In this document: in pieces, positions 17,745 to 28,558 of the stretch | Layout of the letters: every line of letters starts with the position of its first letter | Numbering within the stretch: the stretch's first letter is position 1 | From: CAVSWN01 sp963770995 | GTDB lineage: Bacteria; Acidobacteriota; Vicinamibacteria; Vicinamibacterales; CAVVIG01 | Length of the DNA: 64,000 bases | Assembly: GCA_963770995.1 (NCBI GenBank) | Contig: CAVYRS010000001.1 | Coordinates: forward strand, 1,612,001-1,676,000 | Reading direction: 5' to 3' | The notes under the pieces: generated by a model | The model's input: only the letters and a program-made list of their open reading frames with translations | Databases searched by the model: none | Told to the model about the DNA's origin: nothing | Program-made: the position numbers and the translations under genes

Positions 17745-18839
17745 GTGCAGCCACGTTGCACTATCCACCAAAGACATGCGGTCGACGCACTCGAACCACT
17801 CCCGCATACGCGTGGCACCCTGGTCCTGGTTGGCCTGTGCGTGCTGGCGACCACCGCTTCAGCGCAGTCCACACCCTCACCACTGAGCCCGACGAACATC
17901 TTCGCGCCCGTCTCCACGCCAGCCCATTCGATCCTTGGACTGTCCCTGTTCGTGCTTGGAGTCACCGCCGTCATATTCGTGGTCGTGTTCAGCCTGCTGG
18001 CATACGCCGTCGTGAGATTCAGAAAGCAGGACCGACGACGACGGCCGCGAGCCTCCACAGGTCTACGGCAGCAATCAGGTGGAACTCGCGTGGACAGTCA
18101 TCCCGGTTCTCATCGTCGTGGCGCTGTTCCTGGCGACCGCGCGGGTGATCGCCACCATCCAGAAGCGCAGAGCGGCCGGCGAACGCCATCGAGGTGGTCG
18201 CCATCGGTCACCAGTTCTGGTGGGAGTATCGCTATCCAGGGCTGAAGGTCGTCACGGCCAACGAACTGCACGTTCCGGTCAGCGACCCGGCGCATCCGAC
18301 CCCGACGTTCATCACGCTGCTGTCCGCCGACACGGATCACAGCTTCTGGGTTCCTCGCCTGGCCGGCAAGACCGACCTGATTCCGAACCGCCCGAACCAC
18401 ACGTGGATTGATCCGCACGAGACTGGGCTCTACCTGGGGCAGTGCGCGCAGTACTGCGGAACCCAGCACGCCAAGATGCTGCTGCGCGTGTACGTGCAGC
18501 CGCGCGATGAGTTCGATCGCTGGATTCAGGAACAACAGCAGCCGGCGGTCACGAATCAGGCCGTGTCCGAGGGACGTCACGTCTTCGAGACCACTGCCTG
18601 CATCAACTGCCACACCGTGTCCGGCACGCGCGGCCAACGGCCGCTTCGGTCCGGATCTGACGCACCTGATGAGCCGCGACACCATCGCGTCCGGCGCGGC
18701 GGCCGAACACTCCCGAGAATCTCCGGCACTGGATTCGAGATCCCGACGCCATCAAGCCCGGGTCGCAAGATGCCGGCGATGGGGTTGAGCGAGCAGGACG
18801 TGGAGCGCGGTGACCGCGTATCTGGAGACGCTTCGCTGA
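17745..18839 (+). CDS. coxB: Cytochrome c oxidase subunit II with fused cytochrome c, six frameshifts
   Basis: caa3-type subunit II. Parts in order: signal peptide ending ATTASAQS, first TM helix HSILGLSLFVLGVTAVIF, second helix WTVIPVLIVVALFLA, the aromatic GHQFWWEYRYP, the CuA site CAQYCGTQHAKM, then a C-terminal cytochrome c domain with CINCH and the haem-ligand Met in KMPAMGLS. It accepts electrons at the periplasmic face and passes them to haem a. Shifts near 18035, 18185, 18640, 18705, 18766 and 18810 each look like one extra base and conserved residues resume at once. The start is uncertain because a shift may lie near 17800. First gene of an eight-gene operon. Confidence 0.88.
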
Positions 18840-18855
18840 CTGATTGGAAGGCCTG

Positions 18856-20541
18856 ATGTCGACTGGTTCAATCGCGTTGCCCGGCGCACCGGCGGTATCC
18901 CGTCCCTTCGTGGACAGGGCTTCACGAATGGGTGACGACCGTCGATCACAAGCGGCTGGGCATCCTGTACATCGTCTATGCGCTGGTCTTTCTCGTGATC
19001 GGCGGGATCGAAGCGACGATCATGCGGATCCAGCTCATGCGTTCCGCACAACGACTTCGTCTCGCCCCAGGTCTTCAACCGCATGTTCACGATGCATGGC
19101 ACCACGATGATTTTCTTCGTGGCCATGCCCATCGTGTTCGGGTTTGCCAACTACCTGCTGCCGCTGATGATCGGGGCGCGCGACATGGCGTTCCCGCGTC
19201 TGAATGCGTTCAGTTTCTGGATGACGGCGTTCGGCGGACTGCTTCTGTACTTCAGCCTGCTGGGCGCCAACGGCCTGTATGGGGCGGGCAACGCTCCTGA
19301 TGTGGGATGGTTCGCGTACGCACCGCTGACCTCGCAGACATTCTCGCGCGGACACAGCACCGATTTCTGGACGCTGTCGCTCCTGGTTTCCGGCATCGGC
19401 AGCATCGGCACGGCGATCAACATTCTGACCACGATCCTGTGCATGCGCTGTCCCGGGAATGACGCTCGGGAAAATGCCGCTGTTCGCCTGGCTGAATCTC
19501 GTGATGGCGGTCCTGGTGCTCCTCGCCGTCAGTCCGCTGACGGCTGCGCAGATCATGCTCACTGATCGACCGCTACCTGGGCGGACATTTCTTCGACACG
19601 CAGGCCGGCGGCTCGGCCGTGATCTGGATGCACTTCTTCTGGATCTTCGGTCATCCCGGAAGTGTACGTGCTCGTGATTCCGGCCTTTGCCTTCGTGTCC
19701 GAAATCATCCCGGTGTTTTCTCGCAAGGCGATATTCGGTTATCCCGTTCATGGTGGCGGCGACGCTCGCGATCGGCTTTCATGAGCATGAGCGTCTGGGC
19801 GCACCACATGTTTACGGTGGGCATGAGCTCGAACGCGAACACCTTCTTCGTGCTGTCGACCATGGCCATCGCGCGTGCCGACCGGCATCAAGATCTTCAA
19901 CTGGCTGGCGACCATGTGGGGTGGAAAGATTCATTTCAAGACGCCGATGCTGTTTTGCATCGCGTTTCTGTTTCAGTTCCTGATCGCCGGCCTGACCGGA
20001 ATCATGCTGAGCGCGGCGCCGTTCGATTGGCAGCTTGGGAACTCGTATTTCGTGGTCGCGCATTTCCACTACGTCATCGTCGGCGGAATCCTCTTCGCGC
20101 TCTTCGGCGCCTTCTACTACTGGTTCCCGAAGATGTCGGGAAAGATGTACAGCGAAACGCTGGGGAAGCTGCACTTCGTGCTGTTTCTCATCGGCTTCCA
20201 CCTGACATTCGACTTCATGCACATCCCGGGACTGCTGGGCATGCCGCGACGAATCTATACCTACGAACCGGGCCGCGGCTGGGACATCTGGAATCTGATC
20301 GTCACGATCGGCGTGGCTTTTCAGGCGCGCGGCGATCCTGGTTTTCGTCGGCAACCTGTGTGGTCCTACTTCAGGGGCAAGCGTGCCGGGAACGATCCAT
20401 GGGACGCATGGACGCTGGAATGGTCCACCACTTCACCGCCGCCTCGCCTACAACTTCGCGGCGATTCCTGTCGTGAGAAGCCGCCGACCGCTCTGGGACC
20501 TCAAGCATCCGGACGATCCGGATTGGAAGTACGACCAGTAG
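18856..20541 (+). CDS. coxA: Cytochrome c oxidase subunit I, multiple frameshifts
   Basis: Catalytic haem-copper subunit. Start at 18856 with GGAAGG upstream, 16 bp after coxB. Recognisable in order: TTVDHKRLGILYIVYAL, NRMFTMHGTTMIFFVAMP, FGHPEVYVLVIPAF (CuB His and the cross-linked Tyr), WAHHMFTVGM (CuB His pair), PTGIKIFNW, HFHYVIVGG (haem ligands) and the DPWDAWTLEWSTTSPPP tail, ending with DWKYDQ. About ten shifts look like one extra base (near 18918, 19040, 19455, 19560, 19657, 19745, 19782, 19872, 20330, 20445) and one near 20358 has the opposite sign. All proton-channel and metal ligands that I can check are intact, so the gene is probably functional in the organism. Confidence 0.9.
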
Positions 20542-20554
20542 CGGAGCACCCGTC

Positions 20555-21154
20555 ATGAATGCATCGCCAATGACGATGACCGCGGGCGGAACTGACGTGG
20601 GAGCTTCCGACGCGAGGTCGCGTCGGCATGTTCGCCCTGATCGCCGCCGAGACTGCGATCTTCGTCATCTTCGTCGTCGCGTACCTTTTCTACATCGGCA
20701 AGAGCCTGACCGGACCCAGCCCAGGGACGTTCTCGAGGTCCCAATCTTCTATCACGATCTGCCTGCTTTCGAGCAGCCTCACCATTCACCTCGCCGTCAA
20801 GGCGCTTCGGCAGGCAGACATTCGACGTTTCAGCCGCTGGTGGCTCGGCGACGATCGCGCTTGGTGCCACGTTCCTCTACGGAACGGCCCGTGAATGGCA
20901 TCGGTTGATTTACGAGGACGGGTTGACGATCAGCACCAACCTCTTCGGAACCACCTACTACTCGCTGGTCGGACTGCACGGGTTCCACGTGATTGTCGGC
21001 CTGATCTTGCTCTCCGCAGTCATGGCATTCACGTTGCTCGGACAGCGTGAGACACGAGCACACCTATCGCGTCGACGTGTTGTCTCTCTACTGGCATTTC
21101 GTGGACGCGGTGTGGGTCGTGGTGTTCACGGTCGTGTACATCATCGGACGTTAG
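20555..21154 (+). CDS. coxC: Cytochrome c oxidase subunit III, frameshifted
   Basis: Start at 20555, 13 bp after coxA. Membrane segments in order: GMFALIAAETAIFVIFVVAY, TICLLSSSLTIHLAVKALR, TIALGATFLYGTAREWHRL and TTYYSLVGLHGFHVIVGLI, with the family HGFHV motif, then the final helix WHFVDAVWVVVFTVVYIIG. Extra bases near 20625, 20753, 20850 and 21050; one shift of opposite sign near 20720, compensated 30 bp later at 20753. The N-terminal region is short (~20 residues before the first helix). It stabilises the oxidase core and is part of the same operon. Confidence 0.87.
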
Positions 21155-21182
21155 AACACGGGTAAGGAAGGCGGACTGGAAC

Positions 21183-22044
21183 ATGAGCTCGCAAGCGGAA
21201 GCGCGGCAACGCACACCGGACACGGTGGAGCTGCCAGCACCAACGGCGTGGCCGATTGTCCTGGCCTTCGGCGTCACGCTGGTCGTCGCCGGCATGGTCA
21301 CGAACGCATGCCGTCAGCGTTCTGGGGGCGATCCTGGCCGTCTGCGGGTACATCGGCTGGTTTCGTGATGTCTTGCCGCACGAGAAGATGGAATCAGTGC
21401 CGGTTGCGGACATCCCGCCGCGCGTGAGCACCAGCCGCCCCCAGGTCGAGCGCGTCGAGTTCATGCACCGCGACCTGCACCGGGCGCGACTGCCCCTCGA
21501 AATCTATCCGGTGTCGGCGGGTGTGAAAGGCGGCTTGGCCGGTGGCGTGGCGATGGCCGTCCTGGCGATGCTGTACGGAATTGTGAGCGGTCATGGCATC
21601 TGGTATCCCGATCAACCTGCTGTCCGTCGGATTCTTTCCCGCCATCGGCAGACCACAGCAGCAAATCGCCGCATTTCAACGGGACCAGCCTGATCATCGC
21701 GAGCATGATCCACCTGGTCACCTCGCTGCTGGTCGGCCTGCTCTACGGCGCAACGCTGCCGATGTTTCCCCGTCACCCCATTCTGTTTGGGGGCGTCATC
21801 GCACCCGTCTTGTGGTCAGGTCTGCTGCACAGCGTGCTCGAAGTCATCAATCCGGTCATGAACCAGCGTATCGACTGGCCGTGGTTCGTCATCTCTCAGA
21901 TCGCGATTCGGCATCGTCGCCGGGATTGTGGTGTCACGCCAGGAACGTATCTCGACGTGGCAGCCTCTTCCCCTGGCCGTTCGCGCAGGCATGGAGGCGC
22001 CAGGAGCGATCGACGAGAAAGACGGAGAGGACTCGCGGCGATGA
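21183..22044 (+). CDS. Oxidase-associated membrane protein (subunit IV-like), frameshifted
   Basis: About 285 aa when joined. The N-terminal third has two helices (TAWPIVLAFGVTLVVAGMV and a GAILAVCGYIGWF segment) ending in VLPHEKMESVPV, as in subunit IV-like proteins of acidobacterial caa3 operons. The rest holds further helices: GLAGGVAMAVLAMLYGI, IHLVTSLLVGLLYGATL, APVLWSGLLHSVLEVI and FVISQIAFGIVAGIVV. Four shifts, all one extra base (near 21310, 21605, 21680, 21906). The stop overlaps the next start (ATGA). Function in assembly or proton transfer is inferred from context only. Confidence 0.75.
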
Positions 22045-22784
22045 AGCACTCCCGCCACTCTCGTCGCGGTCGCCATCCTCGCGGTTCTGATGGGCGTGGC
22101 GTGCAGCAATTCCCGCGGGCGCCCCGGCCGAATTCGGAAGTGCTTCCTCCGCGCGAGATCACGGACTTCCATTTCCTGTACGCGAAGAATTGCGCGGCAT
22201 GCCATGGCCCCGAGGGAAAGGACGGAGCGGCAATCCCGCTCGGCGATCCCCTGTTCCTCGCGATTGCTGACGATGCGGTCATTCGCCGCATCGCCACAAC
22301 CGGGGTACCGGGCACTCCGATGCCTGCCTTCGCGACCAGAGCGCGGGGGCATGCTCACCGACAAACAGATCGACGCCATCGTGACCGGAATCCGCTCCTG
22401 GGCGAAGCCCGGTCACGCTGAGCGACACGAGCCTTCCTCCGTATGCCGCGAGGCTCCCGGCGATCCCACGCGCGGCGCAGAGGTGTACGCCACGTATTGC
22501 TCGTCGTGCCATGGACCGGACGGACGCGGAGGCGAGAAGGCCAGCTCCATCGTGGATGGGTCGTATCTGTCCCTGGTGAGCGATCAGCAGCTTCGCACGA
22601 TTGTGATCGTTGGTCGTCCCGAACTTGGAGCGCCCGACTGGCGCAACAACGTGCCTGGCCAGCCCATGTCGGCGCAGGAAATCTCTGACGTCGTCGCCTG
22701 GCTGGCGGCGCAGCGGCCACAGCTTCCTGGCCCAGCCGAACGCAACCGTTGCCGAGGCCGGCACCACGAGAGCAACTACCATGA
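22041..22784 (+). CDS. Diheme cytochrome c lipoprotein, frameshifted
   Basis: Start at 22041 overlapping the previous stop. The signal peptide ends in a lipobox, MGVAC, so the protein is anchored in a membrane facing the periplasm. Two haem sites follow: CAACHGPEG with downstream MPAFA, and CSSCHGPDGRGG with PMSAQEISDVVAWLA. It would shuttle electrons between the bc and oxidase parts of the operon. Shifts near 22060, 22345, 22730 and 22760 look like extra bases; one near 22120 is a lost G in a G run. The stop TGA at 22782 overlaps the ATG of the Rieske gene. Confidence 0.82.
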
Positions 22785-23333
22785 GTACGGACACAGTCGT
22801 ATCCAGGCGCGCGGTGCTCGTAAAGATCGGGCTGGCTCTTCAACGCCGTCGTCGGTGCGATTCTGGCGGTGCCGATCGTGCGGTACCTTCATGTCGCCGG
22901 TGACGCGCGGGCGGAAGCCGGGGATATCTGGATCTGGCTGTCACTGGGCGGACTCGAGCAGTTTCCTGCCGGCCAGACCCGCCTGGCCACGTACCGCAAT
23001 CCCGTCGTCAACGCGTGGGATGGGGAGACCGCCGATATCCCCTGCTGGGTGCGGAACATCGATGGCCAGAATTTCCAGGTCTTTGCCATCAATTGCGCGC
23101 ACCTCGGATGCCCGGTGCGCTGGTTCCCGCAGTCAAACCTTTTCATGTGTCCGTGTCACGGCGGCGTCTATTACCAGGATGGTTCGCACGCGTCCGGGCC
23201 TCCGCCGCGCGGGCTGTTTCAGTACAGCTACAAGGTCGAGGACGGAAAACTCTTCATCAAGGCCGGTGAAACGCCCACAACCGGGAGCCCGACCGCGCTG
23301 TCGACGATCGGAAGAGGACCGTCATGCGCCTGA
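22781..23333 (+). CDS. qcrA: Rieske iron-sulfur protein of a cytochrome bc complex, one frameshift
   Basis: ~183 aa. The N-terminal SRRAVLVK followed by a hydrophobic helix is a Tat-type anchor, as expected for a folded Fe-S protein. The 2Fe-2S ligands are in CAHLGC and CPCHGG, with the following GPPPRGL proline loop. One extra base near 22835 joins the signal anchor to AVPIVRYLHVAGD. It starts on the stop of the cytochrome c gene and its own stop overlaps the cytochrome b start, so translation is coupled through the operon. It takes electrons from quinol and hands them to cytochrome c. Confidence 0.88.
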
Positions 23334-24811
23334 TCGGCAGAGTCGGTTCCTGGCTCGACGCATCGCCTGCAGCTTGGCAAGCCAATCCGGGAAACAGCCG
23401 AGCACGCCGTCCCGCGAGACAGCGCAAGCTGGTTCTATGTCTTCGGCAGCGCTGCGCTGACAGTGTTCTGGTTTACAGCTGGTCACGGGGATTCTGCTTG
23501 CGACTGTCTATGTGCCTTCCGCGGGGGAGGCCTGGAACAGCCTTCAGGTTCTCAATCACGACATCGCCCTGGGATGGTTCATTCGAGCCCTGCATGGCTG
23601 GGGCTCGAATTTCATGGTGGCCATCGTCCTGATCCACATGGTGCAGGTCTTCCTGTTCGGAGCCTACAAGTATCCGCGTGAGTTGACGTGGATGCTCGGC
23701 GTCATGCTTCTGCTGGTGACGCTCGGAATGGCCTTTACGGGCCAGGTGCTGCGATTCGATCAAGACGCCTATTGGGGCCTGGGCATTGGCGCCTCGATTG
23801 TGAGTCGAGTCCCCTTCGCTGGGCCCTGGCTGGTCAATCTGTTGTTGGGAGGCCCGATCATCGCCGGCGCAACGCTGTCGCGGTTTTTTGCGCTGCACGT
23901 GTTCCTCATTCCCGGGCTGCTCATCGGGTTCGTGTGCCTGCACGTGCTGTTGGTGTTGAAGACTGGGAGTCAACGAATGGCCGGTGCCCGGTCGCATCGT
24001 TCGGCGCGCCACCTACCTGCGGGAATACCATCAGCTGACCCACACGAGAAGGTGTGCCCTTCGTTCCGTACGCGGTGTGGAAGGACATTCTGTTCTCCGG
24101 CTTCGTTCTGCTTCTCCATTGCCGCCTGCGCCGTCTTCTTTGGTCCCTTCGGTCCGGGTGGACCGCCGGATCCAACGATTATTCAGACAGCACCGCGTCC
24201 GGATTTCTTCTTCTTGTGGATTTACGCCGTACTGTCGTTCCTGCCACCGGCAGCCGAAACGCCGTTACTCTTGACTGCTCCCGTCGTCGGGATTGCCCTG
24301 TTGCTGTTGCTGCCCTTCTTTGCCGGGGAAGGCGAGAAGAGCTGGAAGCGCAGGCCCATAGCCGTTTTCATCGTCCTGCTGGCCGCGGTGGCACTCGGCA
24401 GCTTCACGCAGTTAGGACTGCATACACCCTGGAGCCCGGTGATGGACGCGTGGAGCAGCATGCCAATCCCTCGAGAGTATCTCCACGGGCGTACCGCCCT
24501 GGAGCGGAGAGGCGCCATCGTGTTCCAGGCGAAGCAGTGCCGCAACTGCCATTCGCTCGACGGCCAAGGAGGCAAGCGCGGACCGGCCCTCGACCAGGTG
24601 GCGCTTCGCCTCACCAGGGATCAGCTCGTGCGACAGATTATCCAGGGCGGCGGCAATATGCCCGCCTTCGGAAAGAACTTGAGCCCTGCGGAGACAACCG
24701 CCGTGGTGGCGTTCCTTCACGACGCTGCATCCGGAGGGACAGGCTCCGGCGCGCGATGCTGCTCAGGACCTTGCACTGGGAGCAGATCAAGCGCGAACTC
24801 CTCCCCGCTAG
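23324..24811 (+). CDS. qcrB: Cytochrome b fused to a C-terminal cytochrome c, frameshifted
   Basis: ~493 aa when joined. N-terminal cytochrome b half with four haem-b histidines in WFIRALHGWGSN / VLIHMVQ and FFALHVFLIP / CLHVLLVLK, the quinol-site helix region, then a subunit IV-like half (WKDILFSGFVLL, PADFFFLWIYAVLSFLP-type helices), and finally a cytochrome c domain with CRNCHSLDGQGG and MPAFGKNL. Six shifts, all one extra base (near 23366, 23470, 23962, 24040, 24105, 24745). The fused haem c makes a separate soluble carrier unnecessary and suggests a supercomplex with the caa3 oxidase encoded upstream. The stop lies inside the following ctaG gene. Confidence 0.85.
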
Positions 24812-25700
24812 GCTGTTGTCACCTCACGCCCACCTCCTGGCGCACACCTGGTCCCTCCCAGTTACGTCTGCCCTCGTTCTGACGGCAGTGGTGTACCTGC
24901 GAGGCTGGGTGCGTGTGCGAAGCGCCCTTCCAAGTACTGCCCCAGTCTGGCGGCCAGTCGCCTTTCTGGGTGGGTTACTTGCGTTGTGGATCGCCGTCGG
25001 TTCTCCACTCCGGTCGCTCGACGAAGAGATGCTCGTGGTCCACATGGTGAAGCACCTCCTGGTGATGGCAGTCGCGGCTCCGCTGCTGCTCCTCGGAGCG
25101 CCTCATTTGCCGCTGGCGTATCCATTCCTTCATTGGCCGCCGGTCGCGCGTGTGACACGCGCGCTCACGCACCCAGTCTTCTGCTGGCTCTCCGCGACCC
25201 TTGCCGTGATGGTCTGGCATGTGCCGGCCGTCTTTGAGTTAGGGATGCGCTCCCATTGGTGGCATCACGTCCAATTCACATGCTTTTTCGCTGCTGGACT
25301 TCTCTTCTGGTGGCCGGTGATCCAGCCCTGGCAGAAGGCGAGATGGTCGCGCTGGTCCATCCCCGTGTACCTTTTCCTCGCCACCTTGCCCTGTGATGTG
25401 CTCTCTGCGTACCTCACGTTCTGCGATTACGTGGTGTACGCGCCTTATCTCGGTGCATCATCACCAGCTCTCAATGCGTCCGCACTTCAGGACCAACAGG
25501 TTGCCGGCGCCTTGATGTGGGTCTGCATCACGTTTGTGTATCTCCTCCCAGCCGTCGTCATCACCATGCAGATACTCTCTCCCCGTGGCCGACGTGATCC
25601 GGAGCACGCCTCGACATTCGGCGAGAGTCCGGAAATGTCACCGGCCCCATGCCGATCGGGCACACTACTTCCTCAGGCGCGTCCTTCGCAATCTACGTAA
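24756..25700 (+). CDS. ctaG: CtaG/caa3 assembly-type membrane protein
   Basis: 314 aa, Caa3_CtaG family. Seven or so helices; conserved features include GSPLRSLDEEMLVVHMVKHLLVMAVA-type second and third helices with His residues, LAVMVWHVPAVFELG, and HHVQFTCFFAAGLLFWWPVI. Family members help insert copper into, or assemble, the caa3 oxidase. It overlaps the end of qcrB by 56 nt and closes the respiratory operon. The last ~30 residues are low quality and may reflect one more frame error. Convergent with the epimerase gene 74 bp further on. Confidence 0.88.
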   Translation: MLLRTLHWEQIKRELLPARLLSPHAHLLAHTWSLPVTSALVLTAVVYLRGWVRVRSALPSTAPVWRPVAFLGGLLALWIAVGSPLRSLDEEMLVVHMVKHLLVMAVAAPLLLLGAPHLPLAYPFLHWPPVARVTRALTHPVFCWLSATLAVMVWHVPAVFELGMRSHWWHHVQFTCFFAAGLLFWWPVIQPWQKARWSRWSIPVYLFLATLPCDVLSAYLTFCDYVVYAPYLGASSPALNASALQDQQVAGALMWVCITFVYLLPAVVITMQILSPRGRRDPEHASTFGESPEMSPAPCRSGTLLPQARPSQST

Positions 25701-25774
25701 AGGCGTGGCGGCCTCGATGATCTCCGCGGCCTTCACGCGAGTCCGCGATGTTGGCCTTCTCGACACGCGCGGTC

Positions 25775-26708
25775 TCAGCGTGGAGTGATTCCCCAGTTCC
25801 CGCTCCAGGAGGCGCCCGGACCGAGTCGGATCACGTCCGAGCCCGAACGCAGGGCGTTGGGCGGGCACGTCATCGGCTCGATGGCGACGGCGAGGCGCCG
25901 CCGAGAGCGAGGTTGGACGGTGTCGCCCGTATAGGCCATCAGGTAGCCGAACTCCCGGTCTGCCCACAGGGTGAGGCCTCGTTCTCCGTCGGGTCGGTCC
26001 AGCTCGACGCGGGTTCGGCCGTCGTCTCCCCGGATCAGTTCGGTGTAGGCGGTGTCAAGTCGCGTCGACCCGACGGGCCGCCGGACGGTGAAGTCGAACT
26101 CCGTGCCCGCCACGGCCTGATCGCTGGTCGGGAGACCTCGCTCGTCCGTGACAAGCCGGCGGCGGGCGGGGATCGTCAGCAGCGAGACGTCGACCACCGG
26201 CGTTCCCACCGTCAGGTAAGGGTGGAACCCGATCCCGAACGGCGCGGGAACATCGGAGACGTTCGTCGCGCTGGCCGTCACGGTCAAGCCGTCACGCCCC
26301 AGGCGATACTCCACGCTCAGGTCGAGCCGCCACGGGTATCCAGGTTGGGGGTGCAGGACGCAGGCGAGGGTGACGGCGCTCTCGGTCCGCGACACCGCCC
26401 GCCAGGGCAGCCACCGTACCAGCCCGTGGATCGCGTTTCGCAGTCGCCGGCTCGTCGAGCGCGGCCCGGCCCTCGCGGCCCTCGAACGAATAGCGGCCGG
26501 CGTCGAGACGGTTGGGCCACGGGGCCAGCACCTGCCCGCGGCCGGCTGTGGATCGGTCGCCGATGGCGAAGCCGTCGAGGACGTGGACGTCATCGACTGT
26601 GTAGGAGCGCAGCGTCGCACCCACCTCGGTGGCCACGGCGCAATGGCGGCCAAGGCGAAGCTCGTGCTGCTCCCCCGAGGGCGGCAGATTGGGCCTGGAG
26701 GCGGCCAT
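25775..26708 (-). CDS. Aldose 1-epimerase, one frameshift
   Basis: ~311 aa galactose mutarotase-like fold. HELRLGRHCAVATEVGATLR, then WPNRLDAGRYSFEG with the substrate Arg, and after an extra base near 26435, AIHGLVRWLPW (catalytic His), GIGFHPYL (second His), and the acid/base Glu in VAIEPMTCPPNAL. It interconverts alpha and beta anomers of hexoses. The ATG at 26708 overlaps the GH15 stop (TGATG), so the two are coupled. Last gene of a nine-gene operon; it would supply beta-glucose to the dehydrogenases encoded upstream. Confidence 0.88.
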
Positions 26709-28529
26709 CAATCGATCAGGTGATCACTCTTCGGGGCGGACGGTGAGTCCGGTGCCGGGGCTGCCCCGGAGAGGGCGAGCGCGCTCGAGATGAGCGCCAG
26801 ATGCGTGAAGGCTTGCGGGAAGTTGCCGATGAGCCGCTTGCGCACCGGGTCGTACTCCTCCGAGAACAGCCCCAGGTCGTTCCGAAGCGAAAGCAGGCGA
26901 TCGAACAGGGCGTGTGCTTCCCGGCGACGACCGATCAACGCCAGGTCGTTCACCAGCCAGAAACTGCACGCGAGGAAGGCTCCTTCGCCCGGCGGAAGTC
27001 CATCCGCGGCGTGCTCGTCCGGGATGTAGCGCATCACGAATCCGTCGCGCACCAACTCCCGCTGAACCGCGTCGACGGTGCCCACCACGCGAGGATCGGA
27101 GGGCGGCAGAAACCCGACCTGTGGGATGAGCAGCAGGGCGGCGTCGAGTTGCTTGGATCCGTAGTACTGCGTGAAAGTGTTTCGCTCAGCGTCGTATCCC
27201 TTGCGACAGACCTCGTCATGGATCTCGGTGCGCATCTGCTTGAAGCGTTCCAGGGGAGCGTCGAAGCCCCAGGCCTCGACCGACTTGATCGCTCTGTCGA
27301 CAGCGACCCAGGCCATCACCTTCGAGTGCACGAAGTTGCGGCGGGGGCCGCGCACCTCCCACAGACCGTCGTCCGGCTCCTGCCAGTTGGACTCGAGCCA
27401 CTCGATGATCTGACGCTCGACGCTCCATGCGTGCGCTGCTGGAGGCATCCCCATGCTTCCTGGCCCGAAACATCGCGTCCGTGACCTCGCCGTAGACGTC
27501 CAGTTGCCGCTGGCCGGACGCGGCGTTGCCGACCCTGACGGGACGAGAGTTCTCGTACCCCGGAAGCCAATCCAGCTCGTACTCGTCGAGTCGCCGCTCG
27601 CCGCCGAGGCCGTACATGATCTGGAGGTCCTCCGGGTCGCCGGCGACCGCACGGAGCAGCCAGTCCCTCCAGCTGGCGGCCTCGGCGACGTACCCGGCGG
27701 CCATCAGTGCGTCGAGAAGGAGCGCGCTGTCCCGCAGCCAGCAGTAGCGATAGTCCCAGTTTCGAACGCCGCCCAGGAACTCCGGCAGCGACGTCGTGGG
27801 TGCGGCGACGATGCCGCCAGTCGGCTCGTACGTCAGCGCCTTCAGGGTGATCAGCGAGCGTTCGACCTCCTCGGCCCAACCACCGCGATACGTCGACTGG
27901 CCCGACCACTCTTGCCACCACGCCTCTGTCTGTTGAAGCGCTGTCACCGCGTCGACGGCAGGTGGCGGGGCCTCCCAGGAGGGATGATAGGTGAGCACGA
28001 ACCCCACTCGCTGGCCCGGGGCGACGGTAAACTCGGCCGTGTGCTGGAAATCGTCGCCCTGCAGCGGCACGTCGCTGCGGAGTTCGAGCGCGTCTGGACC
28101 GGCCGCCGCCGCGATGGCACCGTCCACCTTGCGCACCCATGGCCGCGTTCGTCCGTAGTCGAAACGCGGATTGAAGCGCGTCCTCATGGTGACCGTGCCG
28201 CGCACGCCCTCGACCACACGCACCACACGCGCGTGGGACGTCCGTGACGGCATGCAGTCGACGACCCGGGCGTTACCGTCGGCGGTCTCGAACTCAGTTT
28301 CGAGGACGAGGGTGGGACCGCGATAGCGCCGCGTTGTCCGGCGCACCTCGCCGGCGGCGGCCATCTCCCAGAACCCGTTCTCGCTCGTCCCGAGCAGCGC
28401 CGCGAAGCATGCGGGTGAATCGAAGCGCGGCAGGCAGAGCCAGTCGATAGACCCGTTGGCACCGACAAGGGCGGCGGTGTGAGTGTCCCCGATCAGCGCA
28501 TAGTCTTCGATGCGAAGTGTCACGGCCAT
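26708..28529 (-). CDS. GH15 glucan/trehalose hydrolase, one frameshift
   Basis: ~606 aa. The N-terminal MAVTLRIEDYALIGDTHTAALV and GSIDWLCLPRFDSPACFA mark the GH15 glucoamylase/trehalase family. NWDYRYCWLRDSALLL, GYENSRPVRVGNAASGQ and GEGAFLACSFWLVNDL (catalytic Glu region), then SEEYDP and GNFPQAFTHL follow. One extra base near 27450 splits the frame inside the catalytic domain. AAGGAG sits 1 nt before the ATG at 28529 but 8 nt before a GTG at 28520, so the GTG may be the true start. No signal peptide: a cytoplasmic enzyme releasing glucose from alpha-glucans or trehalose. Confidence 0.88.
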
Positions 28530-28558
28530 TCTCCTTGAGCTGCCGAGGTCAAAGTCGG

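Noticed and set aside
17651..25700. Treating each fragment of the cox/qcr region as a separate small gene
   Set aside because: Fragments join into standard family proteins in the right order when single extra bases are removed.
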